From positions 1-64,000 of the forward strand of contig JBEHYT010000007.1 of NCBI GenBank assembly GCA_048498035.1: 64,000 nucleotides of DNA. The letters are read 5' to 3'. This document shows positions 18,491 to 27,220 of the stretch, one piece after another. This DNA is from CADEDV01 sp048498035. GTDB lineage: Bacteria; Bacteroidota; Bacteroidia; Chitinophagales; Chitinophagaceae. The notes below the pieces were generated by a model. That model ran no database searches and was not told the origin of the DNA. It worked only from the letters and a program-made list of their open reading frames with translations. Position numbers and translations under genes: made by a program. Positions within the stretch are counted from its first letter, which is position 1, and every line of letters begins with the position of its first letter.

Positions 18491-19543
18491 ATGATAACCA
18501 AAACTAACAGCAGAAAGTTTTGCGGCCTGCTGGCCGCGATGCTGCTATTTACCGCGCTGCGAACCGCGGGACAAACAGTTGACAAACTGGCGGCCCACGT
18601 TTTCTTTGCAGAAGAAAAGCCGCTGGAGATGACAATCTCAACGGATTTCAAAACGTTGATGGCAAAACGTAAAGACCGTGAATACCAGCCGGCAACGGTT
18701 GCCGTTCGCTTGCCAGACAGCACGGAGATCAAAGAAGATATCCGGCTGCAAACACGCGGGCATTTCCGCCTGGAAAATTGCGTGATGCCTCCCCTCTACC
18801 TGAATTTTAAAGACAAAACAAAATGTCCGAAACTGCATGAGCTGGGTAAACTAAAACTGGTGTGTGGTTGTGCAATGGGTGCAACGGATGAACAACTGAT
18901 CATTAAGGAATACCTGGCTTATAAGATCTATAATATGCTGACGCCGAAAAGTTTTAGGGTACGGCTGGTAAAAGTTACCTATGATGATACCAGGGGGAAG
19001 ATGAAAAAATATGACCAGTACGGTTTCCTGTTAGAGGATGCAGATGATATGGCAGAACGGAACGCATGCAAAGAAATTGAAACAGGCAGCTTCTCCTCGG
19101 AAATGACGAACCGGAAACAGATGACGCTGGTAACGTTTTTTGAATACATGATCGGTAACCTGGATTGGTCTGTTCCCAATTATCACAACATAAAGATCAT
19201 CCGCAGTCTCACGGATTCCATCAACGCACCTTTTGTAGTGCCGTATGATCTGAATCATACCGGTATCGTAAATGCATCCTATGCCGCCCCACCCGAAAAC
19301 ATGGGTATTGAATCGGTAACACAACGGGTGTACCGCGGCTACCCCAGGACGATGGATGAACTGGAAGAAACAGCTGCTATTTACAAGGCACACCAGGAAG
19401 AAATTATGAACCTGGTTAAAAATTGTGAATGGCTTAGTAGTAAATGCAAAAAAGAAGTAGGAAATTACCTTGAAGAATTTTACCGTGCCATTGATTCTCC
19501 CAAATTACTAAAACGGAATTTTCTCGACAATGCGGTGAACTAA
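18491..19543 (+). CDS. Secreted protein, CotH-kinase-like (distant)
   Basis: A 350-residue exported protein with an N-terminal hydrophobic signal (about residues 10-27). The order of motifs is like CotH-family kinases: EYLAYKIYNML, then YGFLLEDADDMAER, FFEYMIGNLDW with NYHNIKII after it, and FVVPYDLNHTGIVN. In CotH the equivalent N/D residues bind ATP and metal. Here GNLDW, NYHN and PYDLN would be those sites. The likeness is by eye and distant, so a kinase activity is inference. Several cysteines (residues 97, 113, 125, 127) could form disulfides outside the cytoplasm. It lies just after the PafA-like phosphatase gene. Confidence 0.5.
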   Translation: MITKTNSRKFCGLLAAMLLFTALRTAGQTVDKLAAHVFFAEEKPLEMTISTDFKTLMAKRKDREYQPATVAVRLPDSTEIKEDIRLQTRGHFRLENCVMPPLYLNFKDKTKCPKLHELGKLKLVCGCAMGATDEQLIIKEYLAYKIYNMLTPKSFRVRLVKVTYDDTRGKMKKYDQYGFLLEDADDMAERNACKEIETGSFSSEMTNRKQMTLVTFFEYMIGNLDWSVPNYHNIKIIRSLTDSINAPFVVPYDLNHTGIVNASYAAPPENMGIESVTQRVYRGYPRTMDELEETAAIYKAHQEEIMNLVKNCEWLSSKCKKEVGNYLEEFYRAIDSPKLLKRNFLDNAVN

Positions 19544-19592
19544 ACGGGAACGAAATAACTATTTCCCGAAAACTCAACTCCAAATTTAACAC

Positions 19593-19853
19593 ATGAACAT
19601 ACAGGAACAGTTTGAAAAAGCAGTGGCGGAAAGCAAACAGCTGAACAGCAAGCCCAGCAACGAAACACTTCTCCAACTCTATTCTCTTTACAAGCAAAGT
19701 ACAGAAGGAGACGTAGCCTCAGGCCCCCCGGCAAATCCTTTTGATTTTGTAGCCAAAGCGAAATATGAAGCCTGGGCCGGGCTAAAAGGCAAATCGAAAG
19801 AAGAGGCAATGTCGGAATACAGCAACCTGGTGGAAAAGCTGAAGTCGAACTAA
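19593..19853 (+). CDS. Acyl-CoA-binding protein
   Basis: An 86-residue soluble protein with the full acyl-CoA-binding protein pattern: LLQLYSLYKQSTEGD with the two tyrosines and lysine that contact the CoA, then FDFVAKAKYEAWAGLKGKSKEEA and a final tyrosine in MSEYSNLVEKL. It binds long-chain acyl-CoA in the cytoplasm and buffers or carries it. The length is typical. Its stop codon overlaps the convergent glycosyltransferase stop by 4 bases. Confidence 0.92.
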   Translation: MNIQEQFEKAVAESKQLNSKPSNETLLQLYSLYKQSTEGDVASGPPANPFDFVAKAKYEAWAGLKGKSKEEAMSEYSNLVEKLKSN

Positions 19854-21013
19854 GATTTCAGCACGTTCTGGTACCAGTCCATGAACTGCTGCCCAATCGT
19901 ATTATAACCAAACCTGGCAGCAGCAGCGGCAGAAATCGCTTCCGATTGAAACTGCTCCGGCTCCTTCAACAGTGCCGTCATTTTTGTTGCCAGTAACTCC
20001 GGCGAATTAATGCCCGCAAAATAGCCATTTACACCATCAGTAACCAGTTCCCGCATGGCGGGAATATCGCTTACTACCACCGGTACGCCGGCCGCATTGG
20101 ATTCTATAACAACACAGCCAAAGGTTTCGTAAAGCGAATACAACACTAATCCGGCGGAATGCTGCAATCGTTGCGCAAGCAGCGCCTGCGGCACCTCCTC
20201 AAAAAACTGCACCTGCTCTGCAATACCGAGTGAATGGCAAAACTGCTCCAGGTTGCGGTGTTGACCGCCGTAGATCTCGAGCCTTGCCATTGGCAGTTGT
20301 TGTAGTACCAGGTAAAAGGCCTGAAGGATCAATGCAGGCTGTTTGTTGTGGTCAAGCCCCGAAATATGTAACAACAAAGGTTCCCTTGTTGCTCCCTGCA
20401 GCGGATGAAAGATACGTCCGTCTACCACGTTGCCGATAACGCGGTATTGTTGGTTTGGAAAATAGCGTTGCAGGGCATTTTTCAACACCACTGAAACGGC
20501 GCTCGCGCCTGCGGCATCCCGCATTACCCGGCGCCAGCCTTTGCGGATATAAAATGGAAGTTTCTCAAACCGATCTTTCACGCCGGGCAAAAAGCCACTC
20601 CAGTGTTCCGTTACCACATAAGGAATATTCCATACCGCTGCCGCGCGGCGTGCCGCCAGCCCGGCTTTCATTCCCACATGCACATGTAATAAATCCGGCG
20701 GATCGGTTTGTGAAAAGCGTTGGGTTAATGCCGCATGATAAAGTCTTCGATATTTCCGCGCAGAACGCCAACGGTCGAGCAGCGGCAGACCGCTTTTTTT
20801 GATATGATAATAAATTATCTTCTCTTTTAACCGCCCTGTCTCGATATTTTCCTCATGTACATTTTTTGTGATCAGCCCTTTTTCATCTTTTTCCACGTAG
20901 ATCACTTCCACATCGGCATAACGCGTTACCGCTTCGGCATGACGCCGGGTAAAATCGCCATTGAATGGCGCCAACCGGCTCGGGTACCAACTTACCAGCC
21001 ACGTTACTCGCAT
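19850..21013 (-). CDS. GT4-type glycosyltransferase
   Basis: A 387-residue GT-B glycosyltransferase. The N-terminal domain begins MRVTWLVSWYPSRLAPFNGDF, a start typical of GT4 enzymes, with YVVTEHWSGF near residue 130. The C-terminal domain shows LLHISGLDHNKQPALILQAF and the nucleotide-sugar binding block ESNAAGVPVVVSDIPAMREL with its EX7E-like glutamates. The gene starts 3 bases after the flippase gene ends, so the two form an operon. The likely role is adding a sugar to a surface polysaccharide or lipid-linked glycan. Confidence 0.87.
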   Translation of the reverse strand: MRVTWLVSWYPSRLAPFNGDFTRRHAEAVTRYADVEVIYVEKDEKGLITKNVHEENIETGRLKEKIIYYHIKKSGLPLLDRWRSARKYRRLYHAALTQRFSQTDPPDLLHVHVGMKAGLAARRAAAVWNIPYVVTEHWSGFLPGVKDRFEKLPFYIRKGWRRVMRDAAGASAVSVVLKNALQRYFPNQQYRVIGNVVDGRIFHPLQGATREPLLLHISGLDHNKQPALILQAFYLVLQQLPMARLEIYGGQHRNLEQFCHSLGIAEQVQFFEEVPQALLAQRLQHSAGLVLYSLYETFGCVVIESNAAGVPVVVSDIPAMRELVTDGVNGYFAGINSPELLATKMTALLKEPEQFQSEAISAAAAARFGYNTIGQQFMDWYQNVLKS

Positions 21014-21016
21014 AGG

Positions 21017-22330
21017 TTATCGTTGAAAAGTTACGGATACAAATTTCCGGATCATCCGGATATCATCTTTCCCCGGCATCAGCAATGCCCACCATTTTAT
21101 TTTATACTGAACGCACAAAACGGCTATTGAAAACAGTGAACACGTGCCGTAACCGATGCAACTGGCAATTGCGGCGCCGCGCATACCCCAGGCCGGAATC
21201 AGCAACAGGTCGAGCGTTGTTATCACCACCGCGCAAATCAGCGAGGTGTAAAAATTAAATCGCAACTGTTGTTGCGCTGCAAAAAATGCAGCCACCAGTG
21301 TGGTAATGCAAAATAACAGTACACCCGGCAACAGCCACAGGAACAGCGAAACCGATGGCGTAAACGATATGCCAAAAACGAGGGGTATTAAAAAAGGGGC
21401 AACCAGCCAGCAACACAGGGCCGCAACGAGATTCACCATGTTCATCCAGCGAATCAGTACCAGTAGCCGGGACAGATCAAACAAACCCGACCGCCCCGCA
21501 ACCGCCGGGAAAATGATTCCCGCCAGCAACAGCGGCACTATCCAGAACAATTGTGCCATGCGCACCGCCAGTGAATACCAGCCCAGTTCATCGCTGCCGC
21601 GATAATAGGCGAGTATCCAATAATCTACCCGGTACGCCATAAACTGGATCACGTTTGAAAAAAAGGAAAGCAGTGAATAGGAAAAAAAAGCCGCGCGATC
21701 AGCCGATGCAGGTGTCTCGCTTTTTAATGAACGCCTGGCCAATACACGCCAGGCAACCAGCAGGCCAAGCGCCTGAACAAGCATGGCCAACACGTATATC
21801 TTTACGTACAGCAACGGTGATACTTGCGGTTGCTCCAGGTAACAGGAAAAAAGAACGATCAACAGCAGGAGATTGCTAACCAGGATCACAAAGGAACTGA
21901 GCCGGTAAAAATGAGACCCGTTGAGCAACGCGTTATACTTGTCGGTAATAGCAAGCGCCATCAGCAGCAGCGGCACCACCCACCACGCCGACGGTGCAGA
22001 CTGCGGAAAAAGAAACGAATGCCCCAACAGCCACCAGCTACATCCTTCAATGAATACTACGATCAAAAATTGCAACAACAGGATGCGGTACAATAAATTA
22101 TTAACCCGATACGGGTTTACCTGCTGCGAAGCAGTTACATAAGTAATTCCGGCATCGCTCCCCAGGCCCGACAACAGGTTGAGCAAACTGGTATTAGCCA
22201 CCAGGAATGCAAATCCGCCATATCCATTTACGCCCAGCAGGCGCGACATCAGGATCGTAGTCGCCAGCACCGCCAGTACATTGGTTAGTCGTACCGCAAT
22301 AGCAGAAGCGAATGTCCGTTCCTGGCTCAT
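21017..22330 (-). CDS. Polysaccharide flippase (Wzx/MATE-like)
   Basis: A 437-residue membrane protein with about 12 predicted segments and few charges. It begins RTFASAIAVRLTNVLAVLATTILMSR with the RLLGVNGYG motif typical of polysaccharide transporters (PST/Wzx). It would move lipid-linked glycans across the inner membrane. It is the first gene of an operon with the GT4 gene. Its 5' end is divergent from the FkbM methyltransferase gene. Confidence 0.85.
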   Translation of the reverse strand: MSQERTFASAIAVRLTNVLAVLATTILMSRLLGVNGYGGFAFLVANTSLLNLLSGLGSDAGITYVTASQQVNPYRVNNLLYRILLLQFLIVVFIEGCSWWLLGHSFLFPQSAPSAWWVVPLLLMALAITDKYNALLNGSHFYRLSSFVILVSNLLLLIVLFSCYLEQPQVSPLLYVKIYVLAMLVQALGLLVAWRVLARRSLKSETPASADRAAFFSYSLLSFFSNVIQFMAYRVDYWILAYYRGSDELGWYSLAVRMAQLFWIVPLLLAGIIFPAVAGRSGLFDLSRLLVLIRWMNMVNLVAALCCWLVAPFLIPLVFGISFTPSVSLFLWLLPGVLLFCITTLVAAFFAAQQQLRFNFYTSLICAVVITTLDLLLIPAWGMRGAAIASCIGYGTCSLFSIAVLCVQYKIKWWALLMPGKDDIRMIRKFVSVTFQR

Positions 22331-22333
22331 TGG

Positions 22334-22364
22334 TTGGCAAATTGAGGAATTACAACTACGTTTG
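22334..22364 (+). promoter_or_regulatory. Possible promoter of the FkbM methyltransferase gene
   Basis: TACGTTTG at 22357-22364 matches TAnnTTTG, with a TTG at 22334-22336 lying 20 bases upstream. It sits directly after the divergent flippase start. Transcription from it would begin near 22371, so the true start codon must lie after that. Confidence 0.4.
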
Positions 22365-22457
22365 TTCTCATCACTGTTACAATATAATCAAAGCTTGTAC
22401 AAAATTATCAATTGGTATACAAAACGCTTCCCGTTTCCCAGAAGAGGATGGCAAATT

Positions 22458-23243
22458 ATGCGCAGGTTTCTCCGCGCATTTGGCCTGTATGAGCGTGTTT
22501 TTCAAAAAAGAATTCACAATGGCCTGTTGATGGAGGTTTGCCCGGCAGAGCATATCCAGCAACAATTATTCTGGCATGGCTACTATGAAAAACAAGCGGT
22601 GCAGGTGTGGGAGCAACTGGTTATTCCGGGATCGATTGTGCTGGATATTGGCGCCAATACCGGTTATTATTCCCTGGTGGCGGCGCCTCGTGCTGCACAT
22701 GTGTATGCCTTTGAACCGGCACCGCTATTGCGGAAAGCAATTGAGGCGAATTGCAAACTGAATAACCTGGAAAATATTGTTGTTGTACCTATTGCAGCAG
22801 GCGCAGGTCCGGGAACTGCAACCTTGTACCTGTCGGCCACCGACAATACGGGAATGACCGGTATGCGACCGGCAGAAAATTTTTCCGGCAGGCAGGAAAC
22901 TGTAGCAGTGATGGATATTGACGGTTGGCTTTTTTCACAACAAATTGAAAAGGTTGACCTGGTAAAAATAGATGTGGAAGGCGCAGAAATGGAGGTATTG
23001 CAAGGCATGAGCGGAATGCTCGATTCTAACAACCCTGTTATTTTTATAGAAGTGATCGGCTCATTGCTGGGCGGCTATGGACATACTCCCGAAGCCGTTT
23101 TCCAGTTCCTGGAAGAAAAAGGGTTTAAGGCCTGGCTGCCGGATTTCCGTCAGGGCCTTATCGCTTTAGACAAATCTTGTGAAGCAGACACCGTTATTTT
23201 TGCCCGGCCCGGTACGCTCCCCGAAAAAATGGTTCAGCGCTGA
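22458..23243 (+). CDS. FkbM family methyltransferase
   Basis: A 261-residue SAM-dependent methyltransferase. SAM motif I is VLDIGANTGYYSLVAA near residue 60, followed by VYAFEPAP, then LVKIDVEGAEMEVLQGM, the signature of the FkbM family. These enzymes O-methylate sugars or other small groups. The frame is open back to 22179, but that would run into the divergent flippase gene. The ATG at 22458 is the first ATG after the likely promoter, though a TTG at 22395 would add 21 residues. The context suggests methylation of a surface glycan. Confidence 0.82.
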   Translation: MRRFLRAFGLYERVFQKRIHNGLLMEVCPAEHIQQQLFWHGYYEKQAVQVWEQLVIPGSIVLDIGANTGYYSLVAAPRAAHVYAFEPAPLLRKAIEANCKLNNLENIVVVPIAAGAGPGTATLYLSATDNTGMTGMRPAENFSGRQETVAVMDIDGWLFSQQIEKVDLVKIDVEGAEMEVLQGMSGMLDSNNPVIFIEVIGSLLGGYGHTPEAVFQFLEEKGFKAWLPDFRQGLIALDKSCEADTVIFARPGTLPEKMVQR

Positions 23244-23293
23244 CCGCCGGATTATCCCGTTTATTTCAATTTGATAATGTTCTACATTTGAGC

Positions 23294-24280
23294 ATGGCCT
23301 TTTCGAGAAAGATCAATACACGGCTGAAAGCCGAGGACAACAGCGGTTTTGGAACCAACAGCAACAGCAGTGGGGGAAGATTTTATAACCGGGATGGACG
23401 CGCTAACGTGTTGCGCAAGGGCGTGCCGCTGTTCGACCGGTTTAGCTGGTATCATACCATGCTGAATATGTCCCGGGCTCGTTTTCTCTTCCTGCTCTTT
23501 GCCTCCTATATCGCCATTAATCTTGTTTTTGCAGGCATTTATTATATGATCGGGGTTGAACACCTGCAGGGCATAATTGCACATACAAAGCTGGAAAAAT
23601 TTACAGAAGTATTTTTTTTCAGCACACAAACGTTCACCACGGTGGGCTATGGTCGTATTAGTCCCATTGGATTTGGCGCCAGTTGCGTGGCTACGTTTGA
23701 AGCGTTTCTTGGGTTGTTGAATATTGCTATTGCAACAGGGCTGTTTTACGGGCGTTTCTCGCGCCCGCAGGCCTTTCTTAAGTTTAGCGACAAAGCCCTG
23801 ATCGCACCCTTTAAAAATGGAACGGCCCTCATGTTCAGGTTCTCTCCTTTCAAAAATAATATGCTGTCTGAGGCCGAAGTAAAAGCGACACTTGCTATCA
23901 CGCTGGAAGAAAATGGAAAGTGGGTTGATAAATTCTATACGCTCGATCTGCAGATTTCGCGTATTAATTCGCTGGTGCTTAGTTGGACGATTGTGCATCC
24001 GATTGATGAACAAAGTCCGCTCTGGGGCTTTTCGGCAGAAGACATTGCCAATACCGATATGGAACTACTGGTGTTCGTGCAGGCTTTTGATGAGATATTT
24101 TCCAATACGGTGGTATGCAGAACTTCCTATACCTCCCACGAAATGGTATGGGGTGCAAAATTCAAAATGATGTATTATCCTACGGAAGATAAAAATAAAA
24201 CCGTGCTGGATCTGTCGCTGCTCAATGAAATTGAACGGGTATCACTTCCGCAGGCGGTGGCTAGTGGCGCACCGGACTAA
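23294..24280 (+). CDS. Inward rectifier potassium channel (KirBac-like)
   Basis: A 328-residue channel. An N-terminal cytoplasmic slide helix (FDRFSWYHTML) precedes the first membrane helix (about residues 63-86). The pore loop carries the selectivity filter TVGYG at 116-120. The second helix (about 128-150) is followed by a beta-rich cytoplasmic domain with LMFRFSPFKNNML and WTIVHPIDEQSPLWGFS, as in KirBac and eukaryotic Kir channels. Length is typical. The ATG at 23294 is chosen over a TTG two codons earlier. Its 3' end overlaps the convergent small membrane-protein gene by 20 bases. Confidence 0.92.
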   Translation: MAFSRKINTRLKAEDNSGFGTNSNSSGGRFYNRDGRANVLRKGVPLFDRFSWYHTMLNMSRARFLFLLFASYIAINLVFAGIYYMIGVEHLQGIIAHTKLEKFTEVFFFSTQTFTTVGYGRISPIGFGASCVATFEAFLGLLNIAIATGLFYGRFSRPQAFLKFSDKALIAPFKNGTALMFRFSPFKNNMLSEAEVKATLAITLEENGKWVDKFYTLDLQISRINSLVLSWTIVHPIDEQSPLWGFSAEDIANTDMELLVFVQAFDEIFSNTVVCRTSYTSHEMVWGAKFKMMYYPTEDKNKTVLDLSLLNEIERVSLPQAVASGAPD

Positions 24281-24614
24281 GCTTCACAAATTCCTTCTTA
24301 CGGATATAGAAAAAATACAGCAGGAGCGCCAGCGGTATAAAGCTGATGATCTTAAAAAAGAGAAACCCGGTACCAAATCCAAGCAGGTAGCAGAAGATCA
24401 TCGAAAATGCGCCTCCAGCCAATTGTAAATCGGTGATGCGGCAGGTTACTTCAAATTCATAATAACTGGGCTGATCATATTGAAGGGCAAGCGGCTTTGA
24501 TATATGAAAACCGTTTGTAACCACCACTTCCGGGTGATCTGAAGATACAGGGATCAACACGGGCTGATTATGTTGAAGCGGGTAAATAGCGATTCCATCA
24601 ACTATTACGCGCAC
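24261..24614 (-). CDS. Small membrane protein of unknown function (start uncertain, may extend to 24680)
   Basis: I do not recognise the family. From the GTG at 24614 it has 117 residues: a beta-rich N-terminal part (VIVDGIAIYPLQHNQPVLIP to YYEFEVTCRITD) and then two hydrophobic helices (about residues 66-102) with a basic tail. The same frame stays open upstream to 24683 without any ATG, GTG or TTG, and the extra codons read as a plausible strand (DYYIVVKLTDQLLL). A CTG at 24680-24678 overlaps the tpiA stop as CTGA and could be the real start, giving 139 residues. It would be the last gene of the tpiA transcript. Confidence 0.55.
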   Translation of the reverse strand: MRVIVDGIAIYPLQHNQPVLIPVSSDHPEVVVTNGFHISKPLALQYDQPSYYEFEVTCRITDLQLAGGAFSMIFCYLLGFGTGFLFFKIISFIPLALLLYFFYIRKKEFVKLSPVRH

Positions 24615-24676
24615 TTCTGAAAGATGAAGTAACAGTTGATCCGTAAGCTTTACAACAATATAATAATCTGGCTGGC

Positions 24677-25441
24677 TCAGGCTTTAAGCGCCCGGATGAT
24701 TTCTGTAAAATCTGCGGCAACCAGCGAAGCTCCTCCAACAAGTCCGCCATCTACATCGGGCGAAGCAAAAATCTCGTGGGCGTTACTGGCTTTTACACTA
24801 CCCCCGTAAAGAATCGGGATCTCATCGGCTACCTGCTGACCATACTGTCCGGCTATTATAGAACGCAAATGCGCATGCATTTCTTGTGCCTGCGCAGTAG
24901 TAGCCGTTTTGCCGGTACCAATGGCCCAAATGGGTTCATAGGCAATTACCAGGGTCTTAACAGCATCGGCGCTGAGATGAAAGAGGGATTCCCGTAACTG
25001 TTGCGCCACATAGTCATTCTGTGTGCCAGCTTCGCGTATGGAAAGCGGCTCACCGCAACAAAAAATTGGCGTTATATGGCTCGCAAAACAATTATCCACT
25101 TTTTGGGCCAGGATGGCATTGGTTTCGCCAAAATATTCACGGCGTTCACTGTGGCCAACCACGCAATAATTTACCCCAAGGGAATGTAACATGGGAGCCG
25201 ACACTTCACCGGTAAAGGCGCCGGCAGTTTTTTGGTGACAATTTTGCGCAGCAACATGGTAGTTCGGTTCGTCTTCAACTTCGCTGCGGGTCATCAGCAG
25301 GTAGGGAAAAGGAACGGCAAAAATCACGTGCTGGTGCGCCTTCAGCGCAATACCCGCATCCAGTATTTGATCTAATAGCGTTTCTCCTTCCTGGTAGGTA
25401 AGATTCATTTTCCAGTTAGCAGCAGCGATCTGTTTTCTCAT
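24677..25441 (-). CDS. tpiA: Triosephosphate isomerase
   Basis: Interconverts dihydroxyacetone phosphate and glyceraldehyde 3-phosphate in glycolysis. The 254-residue TIM barrel has Asn9 and Lys11 in AAANWKMN, the catalytic His in VVGHSERRE, the catalytic Glu in AYEPIWAIGTGKTAT with the flexible loop after it, and the phosphate-binding GGSVKASN and GGLVGGASL. Every key residue is present. It starts 29 bases after the GlmU-family gene stops, so the two probably share a transcript. Confidence 0.97.
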   Translation of the reverse strand: MRKQIAAANWKMNLTYQEGETLLDQILDAGIALKAHQHVIFAVPFPYLLMTRSEVEDEPNYHVAAQNCHQKTAGAFTGEVSAPMLHSLGVNYCVVGHSERREYFGETNAILAQKVDNCFASHITPIFCCGEPLSIREAGTQNDYVAQQLRESLFHLSADAVKTLVIAYEPIWAIGTGKTATTAQAQEMHAHLRSIIAGQYGQQVADEIPILYGGSVKASNAHEIFASPDVDGGLVGGASLVAADFTEIIRALKA

Positions 25442-25470
25442 ACGAATAAATTACAGTTTAGTTTCATTTA

Positions 25471-26652
25471 TTAGAGTTGGTCAAAGATAGCTTTCAAAAT
25501 GCTTTTTTCCCTATCTGTCAGTGATTGCTTTTTCAATGCTTTCCATCCTTCAATATCCGTAATTGCCTTATCGAATGTATATCGTAATTCACCTTCCGCG
25601 CCCCAGGCAAAACTTGGGATATGCTTGGGTGAAAGACCAGCGCCAAATACATTACATGATACTCCGATAACAGATCCTGTATTAATAGACGTGTTAATAG
25701 CCGTTCGGGAATAATCGCCCATCAGCACCCCGCATTTTATACCCACGTCTTTGATGCCGGAAGGAGTCCATACCCGCACAGCGCCTGCGTTATTCTTCAG
25801 GTTGGAATTGGTAGTGCCGGCACCCCAGTTGCACCATTCGCCAATAACCGCATCTCCCATATAGCCGTCATGCGCTTTGTTGGAATATCCAAATAGCACG
25901 GAGTTTTTGATCTCACCGGCACCTGTGCAATATGGCCCCAGCGTGGTGGCACCGTATATTTTGGCGCCCATCTTGAGCGTTGCACCTTCGCAAATCGCAA
26001 AGGCGCCCTGTACCAGGCAGCCTTCAAGCAGGGTGGCCTTACGGCCGATGTACACAGGCCCCGCTTCCGCGTTGATGATGCAATGACGTATGGAAGCGCC
26101 TTTCTCGATAAACACCTGGCCGGGTCGCGTAACGCGGTTTGATTTCGGAATGGGTTGTGATTTACGCCCGCGTGTCAGCAACGAAAAATCCTGCTCCAGC
26201 GCCCGGCTGTTCCACTGAAAAATTTCCCAGGGATAGGTCAGTAATTGCGGCGCTTCGCGACAGGGCACCGACTGTTCCATGCGAAATTCAAGCGCATCCA
26301 GTACTTCGTGCCGCGAAAACCGAAACACGAGCATTTCTCCATCCGGCCCTTCGATCCACTGCCCGTTTTGAAGCAATTTGATTTGCTTCAGTAACGAAGG
26401 CGAAGGAAGCAGGTTGCCCGGAATAAGATAGCAATAGTCGTCTTTTACGAGCCCCTCACCCGCTGTTCGCACATTCTCTGCCGGGAATATACCCGGCTCA
26501 TGCCGGTCGAACGACGGCAATTTGAGGTAGCGCTCCCATTTTTCACGGATGGTAAGAATACCCAGCCGGATATCCTGCGGCAGCCGTGTAAGCGTAAAGG
26601 GATATAAATTCCTGAGGGTGTCTGCGGAATGAGTAAACAGGATGCAGTTCAT
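25471..26652 (-). CDS. GlmU-family sugar nucleotidyltransferase-like protein
   Basis: A 393-residue protein. The N-terminal ~180 residues (MNCILFTHSADTLRNLYPFT, then RLGILTIREKWERYL) are a reduced nucleotidyltransferase-like domain without the GxGTRM loop of true GlmU. The C-terminal half is a left-handed beta-helix with hexapeptide repeats (INAEAGPVYIGRKATL, GAKIYGATTLGPYC, WCNWGAGTTNSNLKNN), the acyltransferase fold. Bacteroidota have a family annotated as GlmU-like with this layout. Its enzyme activity is not settled. Confidence 0.8.
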   Translation of the reverse strand: MNCILFTHSADTLRNLYPFTLTRLPQDIRLGILTIREKWERYLKLPSFDRHEPGIFPAENVRTAGEGLVKDDYCYLIPGNLLPSPSLLKQIKLLQNGQWIEGPDGEMLVFRFSRHEVLDALEFRMEQSVPCREAPQLLTYPWEIFQWNSRALEQDFSLLTRGRKSQPIPKSNRVTRPGQVFIEKGASIRHCIINAEAGPVYIGRKATLLEGCLVQGAFAICEGATLKMGAKIYGATTLGPYCTGAGEIKNSVLFGYSNKAHDGYMGDAVIGEWCNWGAGTTNSNLKNNAGAVRVWTPSGIKDVGIKCGVLMGDYSRTAINTSINTGSVIGVSCNVFGAGLSPKHIPSFAWGAEGELRYTFDKAITDIEGWKALKKQSLTDREKSILKAIFDQL

Positions 26653-26683
26653 TGGAAAAATTTAGTTTAAACCATGGCTTCTA

Positions 26684-26716
26684 TAAAACAAAAACCCCGA
26701 AGAAGAATCTCCGGGA
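26684..26716 (-). terminator. Rho-independent terminator after rpmE type B
   Basis: Read on the minus strand, an 8-bp stem (26716-26709 with 26702-26695, including two wobble pairs) and a 6-base loop run into a T-rich tract. It lies about 52 bases after the L31 stop codon and before the GlmU-family start. Confidence 0.75.
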
Positions 26717-26767
26717 TTAAAGTATAGCCATGAAAAACAAAAATAGTTCTGCTATAAAGCTACAGGA

Positions 26768-27019
26768 TTATTTCTTTTTCTCATATTTCTTCTTAAACTT
26801 ATCGATACGACCGGCAGTATCTACCAGCATATTCTTACCTGTAAAGAACGGGTGAGAAGTATTGGAGATCTCAAGCTTTACCAGCGGATATTCATTACCA
26901 TCGTCCCATTTAACCGTCTCCTTGGAACCAGCTGTAGAGCGGCTCAGGAAAGATTGTCCGTTACTCATATCCTTAAATACTACAAGACGGTAGCTTTCCG
27001 GATGAAGACTCTTTTTCAT
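26768..27019 (-). CDS. rpmE2: 50S ribosomal protein L31, type B
   Basis: The 83-residue protein starts MKKSLHPESYRLVVFKDMS and has FLSRSTAGSKETVKW and ISNTSHPFFTGKNMLVDTAGRIDKF, the L31 signature. It lacks the zinc-binding CxxC pair of type A L31, which makes it type B (zinc-independent). The open frame runs upstream to 27157, but the ATG at 27019 gives the family-correct start. It has its own promoter and terminator. Confidence 0.95.
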   Translation of the reverse strand: MKKSLHPESYRLVVFKDMSNGQSFLSRSTAGSKETVKWDDGNEYPLVKLEISNTSHPFFTGKNMLVDTAGRIDKFKKKYEKKK

Positions 27020-27081
27020 AAATCTTTGATTTTTAATATGATACGGATTTTGCCGTACCGGTTTTACTTTTATTAAGTGTG

Positions 27082-27113
27082 CAAAGGTACTGAGATAAAG
27101 GGAGTTGTCCAAA
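27082..27113 (-). promoter_or_regulatory. Promoter of rpmE type B
   Basis: On the minus strand a TTTG -33 element (27113-27110) and a TACCTTTG -7 element (27089-27082) are separated by 20 bases, close to the canonical Bacteroidota promoter. The predicted leader is about 55 bases, which could hold an L31 feedback site. This is the best promoter match in the window. Confidence 0.65.
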
Positions 27114-27220
27114 TCTTTATTGCATCTTACCCACTCCATCCCCGCGCTGTTTTCCACCGTTAATGCACTACTATCCGGCCTTCGTGCAGGTGTTTTCCAC
27201 CAAAAAAAGCCGGTTTTCCA

